A DNA stretch of 64,000 nt from contig JAIXMO010000015.1 of the NCBI GenBank assembly GCA_025677825.1, positions 186,001-250,000 of the forward strand, read 5' to 3'. Shown piece after piece: positions 46,701-58,694 of the stretch (positions within the stretch are counted from its first letter, which is position 1; every line of letters begins with the position of its first letter). The notes beneath the pieces were generated by a model that saw nothing but the letters and a program-made list of their open reading frames with translations, did no database searches and was not told the origin of the DNA. Source of the stretch: Helicostylum pulchrum (lineage: Eukaryota; Mucoromycota; Mucoromycetes; Mucorales; Mucoraceae). Made by a program: the position numbers and the translations under genes.

Positions 46701-49537
46701 ACTTGTGAGTCGACTTCGTAATATACTTCAATTGGAAGAAATGTTGGGTCAATTAACGAGACTGGTGCCTACATACTCACCTTTAGAATTTCATACTACC
46801 GTACCCGTTAATCACACTACTTTTAAAAACTCTTCGCAAATGATCAGTAGCGCTGCATCTTCAGAATCACAAGAGACAGCTTGTAGTGAACACGTACCTG
46901 GTCCCAAAGCAGTCATAAAAGAACATAAAACAAGTACGATGAAGTTCAAAAGTGTTGATGATTTAAGACCATATATGAGAGCATTTAGTGTAAGTTTTTA
47001 TTTATTTTTGGATACTTAAATTTGATATCATGCGTTATACTGATATTATTCTATATTAGGTTCACTTATTGGAACTTCTTAAATACAATCAAGATATTCA
47101 AAAGGAGTCTGAACAGTTGACATGCGAAGAAATTAATTATATCTTGAAAGATCTAGACAATAAATTGGATATAAAGGTTATGCCACCGCCACCTGTATTC
47201 TTTGGTAAAAAAAAGGCCGAGGATAAACATCCCACATGTAATGCTACCATGTTGGCAAGAATGGATGCACAAAACTTAATGAAGAAGGTAACGGATGACC
47301 TTGGCGTAATGAACTTTACTCTAAATGCTTTTAATAGGTTGTTTTGTATTTACCATATATTCTTCAAACACTTGAAAATCTGTATAGCCAATTACAAGAA
47401 AAGGTGAGATAAAACTGGTTTTCTCTCTTAAAAATATGTATAGTTTTGACCTTTTTTTATTAACATTATAAAATTAGGATATTGAACCAGGTCGCATAGA
47501 GGTAATATATTATGGAACAAATCTTTTATATTTCTTTTTTAAAAAAATAACGCTTTTTTTTATTAGGGATCGGAAGAAATAGTAAGCTGTATTTCACTCG
47601 TGTTTAATATAATATTCAAGTTACTTTCATGGCCTGATATTCAGAATTCAGACAATGGCCTTATTTTACATGTAATGAATAATTTTTTAATGCACTTATT
47701 TTGAAACTCATCTTTTTTTTATTAGAGCATGATCTCTGCTATAGCTTCTAGAATTAGTAGCCGACCAGGAAATTCTGTTGAGGATGAACTTGAGCAGGCA
47801 TTTACGTACCTGTCTCAATATGGTGATAATGTACCGCAAGCTAAAACTGCTTTATTACTATTTAATATATTACAACGACTTATGGTCATCTCTGAAAATT
47901 CTACAAAGTTAAAGAAAACTGCATTAAAAGTGGTAAACCAAATTATAATAGCGCCTTGGTTTGATTGGCGCGACATCAAGGTAATTAACGCAACTCTATT
48001 TTTTTTTTTCAAGAAATGGTACTGACATAAATATATAGAAGGAAATACCATTCTTAATTGAACAATTTATTGAACTGAATGAAGATAGTATTGATATTAT
48101 TCATGAACTTGTAAACAATACACTTCCTCAGTTTGAAGAAGAAGGACCGTTACAAGTGCTTCCATTATTAAAAGACGAAACTGTTGTACAACATTATCAG
48201 GTATGTCTTGATAGTATATTTTATTTTAAAATCTCTCTTCCTTCCTTAAACAGCTACTGACCTTAAATTTTAAAAAATAGGCTGTTATCAACCAAACAGT
48301 AAAAGCGTTTGATCTACTCAAAAACACAGATGAAGACATTGACGTCGTATTGGTATTCAACGGTCGTATTGTCAAAATCTTTGAACGAATCACATACTAC
48401 GTGAAAGCAAAGGAAGACCGAGCATTGATTGGTATTCTTTTAAAGTCAGGTCGATTGTTTATCGACCAATTTACAAAGCATTCTATTCCTTTCTTCACTC
48501 GTGTATTTAAAACACATAGCTCTAGCGTTATAGCTATATTTAAAGACTTTCAAGCAAGTACTCGTATGCTCCAGGTAATTAAAAACAAAATATGTCATCA
48601 GTAATAGTTTCTGATATTTCAACTCTTAGATTATTTGCTCTCACGTTAAAGTATTGAAAGAAGTGGCATTATCAGCATATGTACCTCCTTTAAAAAAGGC
48701 ATTGGAAATTGTTATTTATCAAGTCAAGATGTTATTAACTGAAAACCGTATACCACAGAGTGCCTTCTTTATGGGTAAATTTGGCATATTTTTTTTACAA
48801 ATATGGGTGTGATACTAATGTCTTAATCTAATAGGTGCATTGAAACATCGAGATATTCGCGGGGTAGAAATATCTTCTCAGGTAAAAACATTGTTTTTGT
48901 TTTTGTTTTAACCAGTTAATAATATATTACTTTTTTTTAGATTCCTCGTGAGCCTGATTACGATGAGGAAGATATGAACGAAGAACCGTCAATAAACTCT
49001 GAACAAGAAGATGAAGAAGAATTACCTGTTGCATCTGATATAGAAGAAGATGGTTTATCTGCGGCAGAAGAAGAAACTCTACAAAAGTATAAGAAACCGA
49101 AGCCATCTGTAAAGCAACTCAAGAAACCTATCATGAACAAATCCACACCTAGAAAAAGAAAATCTCCTTTATCAGCTTCTACTTCAGATCAAGCAATTCG
49201 TACCTCTAGCGTAGTTCCTTCCTCGGATGAAGAAGAGGAAGATGAAGCTATTACTATAAATAAAAATAAAAATAATCGAAAGGTCGAGGTTATTGAAGAA
49301 GAGGATGATGAGGATACAGATATATATAGCTCAAGTGACGAAGAAGTAGAAAAGCAACCTTCCCCTTCACCAACTCCGCCTTCACCGACTTCACCTCCTC
49401 CTCCACCTCCTCAAATCCTACAGCCTTCAAAAGAATCAACTGGTAAAAGAAGACGTTTAGGACTAGGTCGTCCAGTAAAATCTTCTCAGAAAAAAATATT
49501 TAATTTAACTGGTCGTTCCGGAGAAGATAGTGATTAG
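43786..49537 (+). CDS. FANCD2: Fanconi anemia protein FANCD2
   Basis: This is the substrate of the FA ubiquitin ligase, which clamps DNA with FANCI during interstrand-crosslink repair. I read 21 exons (first 43786-43915, last 48941-49537; exon 13 is 16 nt at 47388-47403 and exon 14 is 24 nt at 47478-47501) closing in frame to 1510 aa, close to the vertebrate length. Matches follow the FANCD2 order: LLKEAG near the start, DPAVFRKCLLPS, HKVIDLLVLIVLYS, EIIGALVTHIGSGVEAEMN, FVKGILDYLDNLN, VIRKQLSNPREKYKIIGII, LIYDELAHLISEE, TINWFREILNSF. The monoubiquitinated lysine is conserved at Lys474 (45630-45632). The C-terminus is acidic with Ser/Pro runs and basic patches. A second in-frame ATG at 43852 would give 1488 aa and places all ACGCG motifs upstream. 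The fourth intron (44471-44539) ends in A23-G. Confidence 0.93.
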
Positions 49538-50129
49538 ACATAATAAAAAACTTTTTTCCATCTTGCGATAAAATTAATGTATAGTGTTTTGCGTTTCCTA
49601 ATATCGATGTAGCTGTACTACTATTAATAGTTTTAAATCTACATGTAAGTCCACTGAACGACGGAATACGATAAAAATGGACAACCGCATGAATTAAATA
49701 CTTAAGTACAATTAATACTCCATTGGCTGCAAAATTGTTTTTTATGGCTCAAAAAATCCATGATCCTTTTTTATACTATGAGTGAAATCGTTCGTGTGAT
49801 TGTACCGGAAGCATTATTACATTAAAAAACTTTTGTACCATACTGTATGTCACCCATCTTTTTTGGTATTGCTGCTACTCAGCTGACCCATCCTCCGCGA
49901 CCACTTGTTTATAAATCTTCTATTTTTATTTCCCCTAAAATATATTTCCAAATGTAAATCATTGTATTTTTCTTTTTATTTAGATGTATAATGTACATTT
50001 TGACTGTTTAAAAGTATAACCTATTACAACCGAAATGGTGTGTTTATTTAATAATGAAAAAATTATAAGTCATTCAACAACACTGAAGTTGAATTTTTAT
50101 AATTATTTTTGAAAAAGATATTAAATGCA
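49538..50129. other. Convergent intergenic region
   Basis: This 592 bp interval lies between the stops of FANCD2 and the SREBP-type gene. AT-rich, with no open frame, repeat or RNA gene seen. Confidence 0.6.
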
Positions 50130-52123
50130 TTAAAGCTTGTTATTTCCAATGTTACGTTTACGTGGTCGAAGAACATAATACGATAAGGAAACTAAGAAGA
50201 ATGTAAAGAATAGAGTGACTTTAACCCAATGCCTATTACAAAAAAAGGGAGGAGGGGATTGTAAATATTAAACGCATGATAATTTTAAATATAAAAACTT
50301 TACCAAGGAATCGACATATCTGAGAAAACAATATCCCTTGATTTAAGAATAGGATTGGCACGGATATTATGATCAGGAGGATTTTCAAAAGTTAAAGGGG
50401 ATACAATAGCAAGACATAAAAACATGACCATAAATGTTTTATTGGTGTGATTTGTTTGAGAAATAGGTGAAAAGGAATCATTTCGAATACTATCCTTTTG
50501 TTGTAACCCTTTATCATTTGATTTCACAACTTGCTTCTTTTTAGCTCTACGAGGATACGGTTTACGTTCTGGTTTCGGTATTAATTCGGCTAAAGCCGCA
50601 CGATGAGCAGCTCTTTCACGAAGCATACGTTGATGTTCTACTCGTTCTTGTTCGATGGATTTCTTTCGTTGAGCTATCAAACGTTGTTGCTCAGCTCTCT
50701 CCGCTTCGTTTTTCTGCGCTTGAAACTGCTCTAATACTTTCGGCCCGCCAGACATTTGACCCAATATATGTAACAAAGCTTGATTTTCATTTTCAGCGAC
50801 TTGATTTGAATGTTTTAAATGATGAATGTATTCAGTTGCTTTATGAAGAATCGTCGCCTTGTTAAGTTTCTTGGCAACAGGAATACCTTCCACAATTTCT
50901 TCGGCAGTACTACCGTTTCTTTTTTCGAGACCATTATATTCATCTTCAGAAGATTCTTCATTGTCACTGCTTTTATTGTCTCTCACTTTTGCCTTGTAAA
51001 GTGCTGGAACTACATTCTTAAGATCAAGGATACGTTCATTAATGTTTTTACGGTATCGACGTTCAATAGCATTATGTGCTACTTTTTTAAATTGTCGACC
51101 TGCTCCAGCAGAAGCCAGAGCTGTAGCAGCTTCCATCATATTTGAGCTGTCATAGTAAGTAGGGCTTTTTGCATCCCCCAACGGATGACTTTCTTTCCTG
51201 TTTGTCGGATTAACCTACAAGAGATAGCGAAGAAGATGGAATTAATATATATATATATATATATATTTATTATTATTATTATAATTATTTACCTTTGTCT
51301 TCTTTTCAGTATGGTGCAATGTTTCTGAACTAGTTGAAGAAGGTGAATTCGAATTTGAAGTTAACGCATGCGGAGATCTAGGCGAGATAATGGTATCAGA
51401 TTCTGGCGTGATTAGTCCAGTTTTTTTATTCACGGATTGATTTGGTAATTGATAATCCATATTATGTTGATATCCATAACGTAACTGATCATCATTATTA
51501 TTAGCACGGTACTGTAACTGTTGCGGACTTGGTTGAGAAAGTAATAGCTCAGATGGTGTGGTACCGGCTAAGTTAGCCTGTCCAGTCGAATAAAAGTAAT
51601 CTGGTCGAGGAGAAGTTTGAGTACTGGTGAATGGAACATGTGTTGATGCTGGATTATGGCTATTTTGCAAATGTAAATTGGTTGTACCTTGTTGATTAAA
51701 TGACCAATTCATCATTTCAGTTGGAGGCTGTTGTTTTGATGATTTAGATAGGTAATATTGTTGAGGATTAAACTGAGCCATATTTAACTGTTGTGTTGGA
51801 TGAACCTCTTGTTGCTGTGAAAGATGGCGTTGACTATTATTATACATCATTTTTTGTTGCTGTTGCTGCTGTTGTTGCTGTTGCTGCTGTTGTTGCTGTT
51901 GCTGTTGCTGCTGTTGTTGCTGTTGCTGCTGTTGTTGCTGTTGCTGCTGCTGTTGCTGTTGTTGTTGAGGTTGTTGTTGAGGTTGAGGTTGAGGTTGAGA
52001 TTTTTGCAGAGACTTTTGCTTCTGTTTTTGTTGTGAGGACTGCATTGTATTCGATGTAACATTAAAATAAGCGTCGAATTCCACATCTGTCATTTGTTGA
52101 TCAATCATAATTTGATTAAGCAT
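50130..52123 (-). CDS. SREBP-type membrane-bound bHLH transcription factor
   Basis: Three exons, 52123-51293, 51214-50304 and 50232-50130, encode 614 aa. SREBPs are cleaved from ER/Golgi membranes under low sterol or oxygen and then activate lipid genes. The N-terminal half is a Gln-rich activation region with a run of about 50 Gln. The bHLH follows: AHNAIERRYRKNINERILDL with the SREBP-specific Tyr in RRYR, a loop lengthened by an acidic Ser/Glu insertion, and KLNKATILHKATEYIHHLK. A basic helical stretch leads to the first membrane segment (TFMVMFLCLAIVSPLTF), a ~30-residue luminal loop, the second segment (KVTLFFTFFLVSLSYYVL) and a tail of only about 12 residues (RPRKRNIGNNKL). The long C-terminal regulatory domain is absent. 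The second segment is in its own exon after a good 71 bp intron. The start at 52123 was preferred over the upstream ATG at 52243, whose extension is Phe/His-rich and implausible. Confidence 0.88.
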
Positions 52124-53595
52124 CCGCAAAAAAAAAACGAAGTGAAGGAGAGAGGGATGAAAAATAAAATGATAAACAAAATGGAAACTGGATCTCTTTA
52201 ACCCAAAGACTTGAAAAGTAACATGCCACTTTTTCTGAAACAAAAAATATATAAAATTATGTTTCCGTAATTAAAAAAAAATTACATATGCGTCGATCGT
52301 GTGTGCTTCCAGATCAAAAAAAAAATGTAAAAAAACTATATTGTGTACATATTTTCCTCTGCCGTTGCTTTTTTTTAAAAAGAAACCCCCCTTTCTTAAA
52401 AAAGTGATACGTTTTACTAGTGTGCTTTTTTTAAACTGCTGAGATAAATTAAAAAAAGTGTCTTTTTTCAATCGGCTCTTTTGACTTGTAAATACGACCA
52501 TCATTGGCCTTGTGTAAGAATATTTATCTCTCGTATTTGAACCTCAGAGCAGGATTTTATAATAAAAGTAAAAATAGAGAGAAGAGAAAAAAAACGAATG
52601 ATAAATACAGAAAATAATAATAAAAAAAATAGCATTCTGCACATTTAAGAGACTCAAACTACTATAAGGTGTGAATTTAATGAGACTAGAGTATCATCTT
52701 ATTTTCTCTTTTTGTGCACTTACCCATAGTACAACGAAAAGCTTAAAATGTAAAATATTTTATCAGTTATGTCACCCCACCATTTAAAAAAGAAAACTAT
52801 GAGCTAGTGTGAATAAAAAAAAAATAGTTTTTTTGTGCTCCATAAAAAAAAGTTTCTTTCCATGGACAACAAGGTTTTCCATAAAAAAAACTGATTACAT
52901 AAATTTATGAAGTGAACTTTACCCGTAGTACTTCCTTAACTGTCTATTTTGTTATTAGTCAAATGAGTATCGTCGTGTACTGTGTAACCGCGTTGATGGG
53001 AAATAATGCCCTGAATTGTACAACAAGGTTATTGCCACATTTAGCGTTCCCACAATTATTAAACCCCCGCCCTCCATCGAAAAATGTTTTACAGCAAAGT
53101 GATGGTTGATACTTGTTTATTTCGCGTTTGACGCATTTGCATATCGTCAGGACGTGAAATTACCAAATTTTTGGAGAATGAGACCGTGTCCAAAAGCCCA
53201 AGCAGTAAACTCATTGAGTCAGAAGTGGTTAGACAAAGGAATGTATTTATTCCCTCTGTAGAAGCTGATACCTCGAGTGTTACAGAAGTTATGGATGCAC
53301 AAGACGAAGGCAGCAGTACTGACCATCCCATGCTGGTTGACTCAGCACTGGTTCCCAAAGTTACCGCAGATTAAACGACTAAAAACATTAATAACAATCA
53401 AGATGGGAAAATGGACAATGGTCGCTTGGAAATTATCAGGAAACTTAGAAAAATATAGAGTATAACAGAAGACACAGCGTTATTTTTAGAAAAAAGCCGT
53501 AGATCAAGCACTCAAAAAAACTATGTCTTGCATTGGAAAAAATGGTGATCTAGTGTCAAGAACAACCCACTCCATTGGATTCGTTTTATACGTAA
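52124..53595. other. Gene-poor region
   Basis: About 1.5 kb including the SREBP promoter. A + strand frame at 53171-53374 (acidic/Ser-rich, ending VPKVTAD) lies next to a second short one (MGKWTMVAWKLSGNLEKYRV); they may be decayed coding DNA but match nothing I can name. Confidence 0.5.
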
Positions 53596-53724
53596 AGTAG
53601 CGGCTCAATTTAAGGCTGGGCTCGATTCAAGGCTGGATTTCTCCACTATTATCGCCAAAAATTGATTTAACCAAGGGTGTATTTCCCGAGAATTTCGGGC
53701 ATCCTTAAATAGAGCTGCCACTGT
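53596..53724. mobile_element. Small palindromic TIR element (MITE-like)
   Basis: The left end AGTAGCGGCTCAATTTAAGG is the near-exact complement of the right end CCTTAAATAGAGCTGCCACT, about 129 bp overall, followed by GTA. The interior has a second small inverted motif (TCCCGAGAATTTCGGGC). A related terminus occurs at 10391-10412. There is no coding capacity. Confidence 0.6.
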
Positions 53725-53868
53725 ATTATTCGTATTTAATTTGTTTTTAACTAGTTGTGGAGAAAAAAAAATAGTTTTGTCTGTGTGCTTTAATGATTGT
53801 GAAGACTGAAATTGTTGAGAAAAACTCACATCTAAATTGTAAAATATTTATCATCAAAGTGTAAATAC

Positions 53869-54363
53869 AAGCTGTCATAAAGAGTCCTTCTTTAGTCACA
53901 GTAAAAGCTACCATAAATACATTAAAGAGCTTGATAGTACATTCAATCGTACAAACCCAACATAACAATTGGATTTTCATCACTCAAGTTGAGGTGTATT
54001 TTCCAATAAAAGAGGGTACGGTGACCCCGAGAAAGACACCCAAGTTATTGATCGCGTCTTGGTCGTTATAATATCCGCCTGTTGCTACTATTTCAAATTT
54101 ATGGCATCAAAAACAAAGTTCGTGCCACGAACCTTTACCTTCTTGTCGATTCGTCAAATAAACTGTCAATGTCTTTGAATACTCATTATGCTTGTCAACT
54201 TGAGCGACATCGTCTGTTTCTTTATCGTGATAATAAACCTCAACTTGAGTGATGAAAATCCAATTGTTATGTTGGGTTTGTACGATTGAATGTACTATCA
54301 AGCTCTTTAATGTATTTATGGCAGCTTTTACTGTGACTAAAGAAGGACTCTTTATGATAGCTT
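53869..54363. repeat. Fold-back: 127 bp inverted repeat around a 241 bp loop
   Basis: 53869-53995 and 54237-54363 are inverted copies of 127 bp with two mismatches seen. The left arm starts AAGCTGTCATAAAGAGTCC and the right arm ends GGACTCTTTATGATAGCTT. The 241 bp loop reads through in parts on the minus strand but matches no family I know. Transcribed, it would make a long double-stranded hairpin. Confidence 0.85.
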
Positions 54364-54446
54364 GATCGAGTGGAGTAGTATTAATTATAATAACTTGTCA
54401 ACTTTTACATGGAGCCCACACTCCTTGCGTCTCTTTTCTCGGCAGT

Positions 54447-55650
54447 CTACTGAGTATTTGGGAGCCGAGGAAAATTTTCAGCTATTTCAGCAGAGATAAA
54501 ACCCTTTAGACATACTATTGCGTATTTAAGACGGCTTCTGTACAGAAGCCATTCTTCCAATTGCTTATCCGATACATTGCGGGCAGGAGAAGGCGTACGG
54601 ACTCGTTTACACGCGTTGAACAAAGTATCTTCTGGTTCGCGCTTCTTGCTGGCAGATACTCTTCTAAATACATACATTTTGCCTAAGTAGAAAATAAAAT
54701 AAATATTCGCTCTAAAAATTCATTAAAATAACTTACATGGAAAAGATTCTTTTTTTCGAGACTAACTCCAATTTTGAAAAGTTCTTTAACAGTTTCATTT
54801 GATACCGTTATGTTAGATAATTTTTTTGAGCCAACAGAGGGACCATCGAAGGGGGGGGGGGCAAACCCGTGTGCTCTTTTGATAGCCGCTTTTGTATTGG
54901 CAAGCGTTCTAAAAATAATAATTAGAACTATAGAAAATATTACTATCAAGATGGACATACATATAAAGCAGCTAAGCTGTTCTTAGCTCGACGCATTTCC
55001 AGTGGGTGTCATCGTAAAGATTTGATCCAGTTAATGTGATTTGTGATTTTATCATTTTTAATTGTTTGAAGCTAGCTCGTAGTGGGCTGCTTAAAGCTAT
55101 GGCCATACAATATTAAAAGCACTGGAACCCGTCCGTAATGTGCTGCTTCTTTTCAGAGGGAACCTACAGCACATTCGAGATTTCACAGTGTGTTTTCGAT
55201 GGAGTGAGTTGTATTCTCGTTTGTCATCCCGCTGGAAGCTTCAACAATTATTAGTTCCATATTGTTCTGAGTAGTGAGAGTTCCAAGTTCATGTATTAGC
55301 TTTGCAGGTGGTGCTGAGCGGAGGTCATGATCACAATCCTTTAGGTTTAATACCTTAGAAGAGGGCGATTCAGTTTCACACCACTTGAGCTCTAAGCTTT
55401 CCAAGTGCCAAGAGAGAAGGGATTATATTTTGAACGAAGTTTGCTCGTTCGTGGTTTAATGGATTGATTGTAAGAGCCCTTGATACTATACGGACGATGG
55501 GTGAGCGAGTAATTAATGGTTTGTAAAAATGCTTCATCATGTTGCATTCAGGTCAATATCAGGTTTTTCCGTCCATACTTTTTGCACAAAAGAGTCAAAG
55601 GGCGGAGTCAGGTGATACATAGATGCGCCTTCACTCACATCATATTCATA
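54447..55650 (-). pseudogene. Decayed multi-exon gene of a scattered family
   Basis: Minus-strand coding blocks appear in order but with stops and frame changes. From 55650: EYDVSEGASMYHLTPPFDSF and VQKVWTEKPDIDLNAT. Then 55404-55183: LELKWCETESPSSKVLNLKD with ELIIVEASSGMTNENTTHS. Then CAVGSL and KEAAHYGRVPVLLILYGHSF around 55130, LYDDTHWKCVELRTA near 55010. Finally 54900-54735: NTKAAIKRAHGFAPPPFDGP then SKKLSNITVSNETVKELF, and a last exon to about 54447. A G11 run lies inside at 54851-54861. The strand-Glu-A/F-S-S/G-G block resembles EFSGG at 36028 and the LEIG block at 8710. Function is unknown; whether any splice form is intact was not resolvable by eye. Confidence 0.5.
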
Positions 55651-57059
55651 CTATAATAATAACGAGAAGTAGAAATAAATCGATTAGAAACACTTTGATA
55701 GTGAAAAAATGATCGAAACTTACGTAAGAGTCCTCGTTAAAAACGATCTAATACAGCCCACCAGAATATCATATTGTAAAGTCGAAGCTACTTTTTTTTT
55801 TTGCACTTTATAAAAGTAACTAAAAAAAAGCAATACACGACACTTTCTTTCTGAACGTGTAAACAGAACATGCACCAAGAAATACACTTTTTATTTAGCT
55901 TGGTAAACGCGACGGTTGCTTTTAAGAAGAACAGTATCCTTTTGTACGAACATAATAAAAAATAAATAAATACTTGATAAAATAGCTGCTGCGATTTTTT
56001 AGAGCCAGCCTTTTGACAATCATTTTTATGCAGGTATTCAATCATTTTTTATGCAAGTACACGTCTACAACTTATTCTAACAATAAAAAAATACGCCGCA
56101 TATTTTTTATTTTTTTTGCCTGAAAGTGTAAATAGAATGTGCGCCGGGAAATTCCCCTGTTTACACTATCAAGTAGTTTGTAGAAGCTAATATGTGTGAA
56201 GATCTTAGCGCCGTGTCATAACTTACTAAAGCAATCCAAAAGATTCCGATCTTTTTGGCAAGTTCGGTAAAAAAAAAAAAAAAGTAATCGACAGTCATGA
56301 GATGATAAGTAAAACAAAGATAACAAAAGAAGACGCGTCTGTGTACACCCAAGTTCCATTCATACGCTCAGTGACGTGTTTCAGCACTTCTGCATGAACA
56401 ACAAGTGGAAGTAAAAATATTTATAATATGTATCACCCCTCTTATAATTAAGACAAAAAAAAATTGGGGAAAATGAAGCGCCCCAACCTTACAAATCTAC
56501 AATATGATTCATGGGTTTATGCTTCTCGGTCCGTATACAATTAACAAGCCTTCTATCCGTTGTATTAGTAATTGAAATGTAAACCTTTTTTTTTCTTGAC
56601 AAGGTCTTCTTTAGTAACTATAGATATACATACTAATTTACCTCCCCCAATGACAAGTGAATTATGCTATTCAATGCAAATATAAAGAAGATCGATTAGA
56701 AGCTCAACATGATCCGATAACTTGAAAAATATTTTCGAGGTACAGCTTGAAACATCATCTTGCGTCGTACTCTTGGTACCAGAATTAATCAGGTGTAATC
56801 ACAGGTTTATCCCCCTCCCCCAATACTATCACAGTATTTTGCAGAGAACTTGGTCAATTTAAAAAACTTGATTATATATCTGAATAATAACCAAGTTGAA
56901 ATTGACATTTTATGTTTAAGCCGATTTCAATAAAGAGCATGTAAGCGGCATTTTAATTATTATTTTCAGTTAGGGAGGGGGGTATATTTAAATAAAAAAA
57001 AAGGTTTTTTTCCTTTTTCTTCTCTTCTTTTTTCTATCACTTTTTTAAAAACGCAAAAA
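55651..57059. other. Gene-poor region, promoter of MBOAT gene
   Basis: About 1.4 kb with no gene. Two diverged copies of a ~31 bp motif (GTGTAAA(C/T)AGAA(C/T)(A/G)TGC(A/G)CC) lie at about 55857 and 56126. C/T-rich stretches occur near 56811. The last 60 bases before the ATG are T-rich. Confidence 0.55.
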
Positions 57060-58582
57060 ATGAATCCTATTACAGGGTTACTGAGTGGTTTAACTGGCGT
57101 ACCAGAATCTACGCTTCGTCTTGTACTGACAGTTATTTTGGGCTACCCAGTTTCAACCTACTACAAGAAGAGATTTTTAAGTCAAGGTTCTTCTTCCACA
57201 GTTGACCAACGTAACCAATATATCCTTCTCAGCGGCCTTGCACTCAACTTTTTCTTTAATGGACTCAGTATCTACCACTCACTTGTAACTGTTGGACTCA
57301 GTTGGATTATTTGCTTTTTAGTTGGTGAGAATATGGGCAATCGTAAATTAGCTGCCGCAGGTGTTTGGATCTTCAATGCTCTCTACTTGTTATTAGGTTA
57401 TTACTTTATGCAAACCGACGATTACGATATTACATGGACCATGACCCAGTGTATTTTGTGTCTTCGTATGATGGGATTTGCGTTTGATTACTATGATGGA
57501 TCTCAACCTCAAGAGGCTGAACAAAAGAAACCTGCTGCTGCTTTACCATTATCGTTCCAAAGTGATACACCTTTAGCTACTTTACCTGATATTCAACAAT
57601 TTGTTGCTTACTCTGTATTTCCTACTGCCTTTTTAGTTGGACCTCAATTTTCTTTCTCACTTTACAGTAAATGGATCAGAAATGATAATTCGGGTTTGAC
57701 AAGTGAACAAAGGGAAGAACGTGATCGTGCTCAAACTTTGTATATTTGGCGTTGTGCTATTTTAGCTGTAATCTATTTGGGTTTGCAACAAACCGTTGGT
57801 TCTTCTTATTCAACTGCTTATCTGTTGACAAAAGAATATCAATCCTTGTGTTCTATTAAGCGTCTGTTTATTTTTTTGGTTGCTGGTAAATTTGCTTTCA
57901 ACAAGTATATTGGTGTTTGGTTATTGACTGAAGGTAACACGAGTTTTTTTAAAAAAAAAGTTTTTTTGGGGATTTGGGTGATTTTTAATCACAGTATTTG
58001 CAATTTTCAGGTGCAACAGCAGGTTTCGGTATTTCTTTTGAAGGTAACAATGAAGAAGGTCACGCATCCTATGGTGGATTAGCAAACGCATTACCATCAC
58101 GATACGAAACTGCTACTTCTATCGATCACATTATTGGCTCATTCAATATCAACACCAACTTGTGGTCCAAATACTACGTCTTTAAAAGACTCAAGTTTCT
58201 CGGTAACAAAAACGCTTCCCAATTTGGTACTTTAGCATTTTTAGCTATTTGGCATGGATTCCATCCAATCTATTTCATCACCTTTTTATTGGAATTCCTT
58301 TGTGTCCAGTGTGAATTGGTATTACGTAAACGTCTTTCACCTTTAGTTCAACCTTATACCAAAAAGAACGATATTTTCGCTCACGTCTGGAAAGCTCTTT
58401 CTTGGTTTGCTTGTCAAGCTACCATTACTTATTGTGTAGTTGGTTTTGAGTTGTTAAACTTGGGTAAAGCTTGGTCTGCTTATAAGAGCGTTTACTTTTT
58501 TGGACATATCTTGATTGTCGTTATTTTGGCTGTCAATCAATACTTGCCTAAACCAAGAAGTACTATTAAAAAAGCACAATAG
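57060..58582 (+). CDS. MBOAT lysophospholipid acyltransferase (Ale1/LPCAT-like)
   Basis: Two exons, 57060-57933 and 58011-58582, encode 481 aa. MBOAT enzymes in the ER re-acylate lysophospholipids in the Lands cycle. Multiple membrane helices are spread along the protein. Motifs include NYxx-free LRMMGFAFDYYDG, LVGPQFSFSLYSKWI, and after the intron ATAGFGISFEGN, IIGSFNINTNLWSKYYVFKR (conserved Asn region) and the catalytic-His block FLAIWHGFHPIYF. The C-terminus PKPRSTIKKAQ is a lysine-containing tail that may act as an ER-retrieval signal. Length fits the LPCAT3/MBOAT5 branch better than the longer yeast Ale1. The 77 bp intron contains T7-A9. The stop lies 112 bp from the convergent SEC1 gene. 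Confidence 0.9.
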
Positions 58583-58648
58583 AAATATATTTTTAGAGAG
58601 AAAAAAAAGATTTTTTTTAATAAAAAAAAATTGTACATATTAAATTAA

Positions 58649-58682
58649 GTGTGTGTGTGTGAGAGAGAGAGGGGGGGGGGGG
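58649..58682. repeat. GT, GA and G12 simple repeats between convergent genes
   Basis: A GT run, then a GA run, then twelve G lie within the 112 bp spacer between the MBOAT and SEC1 stop codons. Confidence 0.85.
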
Positions 58683-58694
58683 ATATTTTATTTT

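Noticed and set aside
51793..52059. + strand open frames rich in Leu or Val/Ala
   Set aside because: Antisense of the polyglutamine run in the SREBP-type gene.
52123..52243. Upstream ATG for the SREBP-type gene at 52243
   Set aside because: The extra 40 residues are Phe/His-rich and unlike an activation domain; the ATG at 52123 starts a normal acidic/Gln-rich N-terminus.
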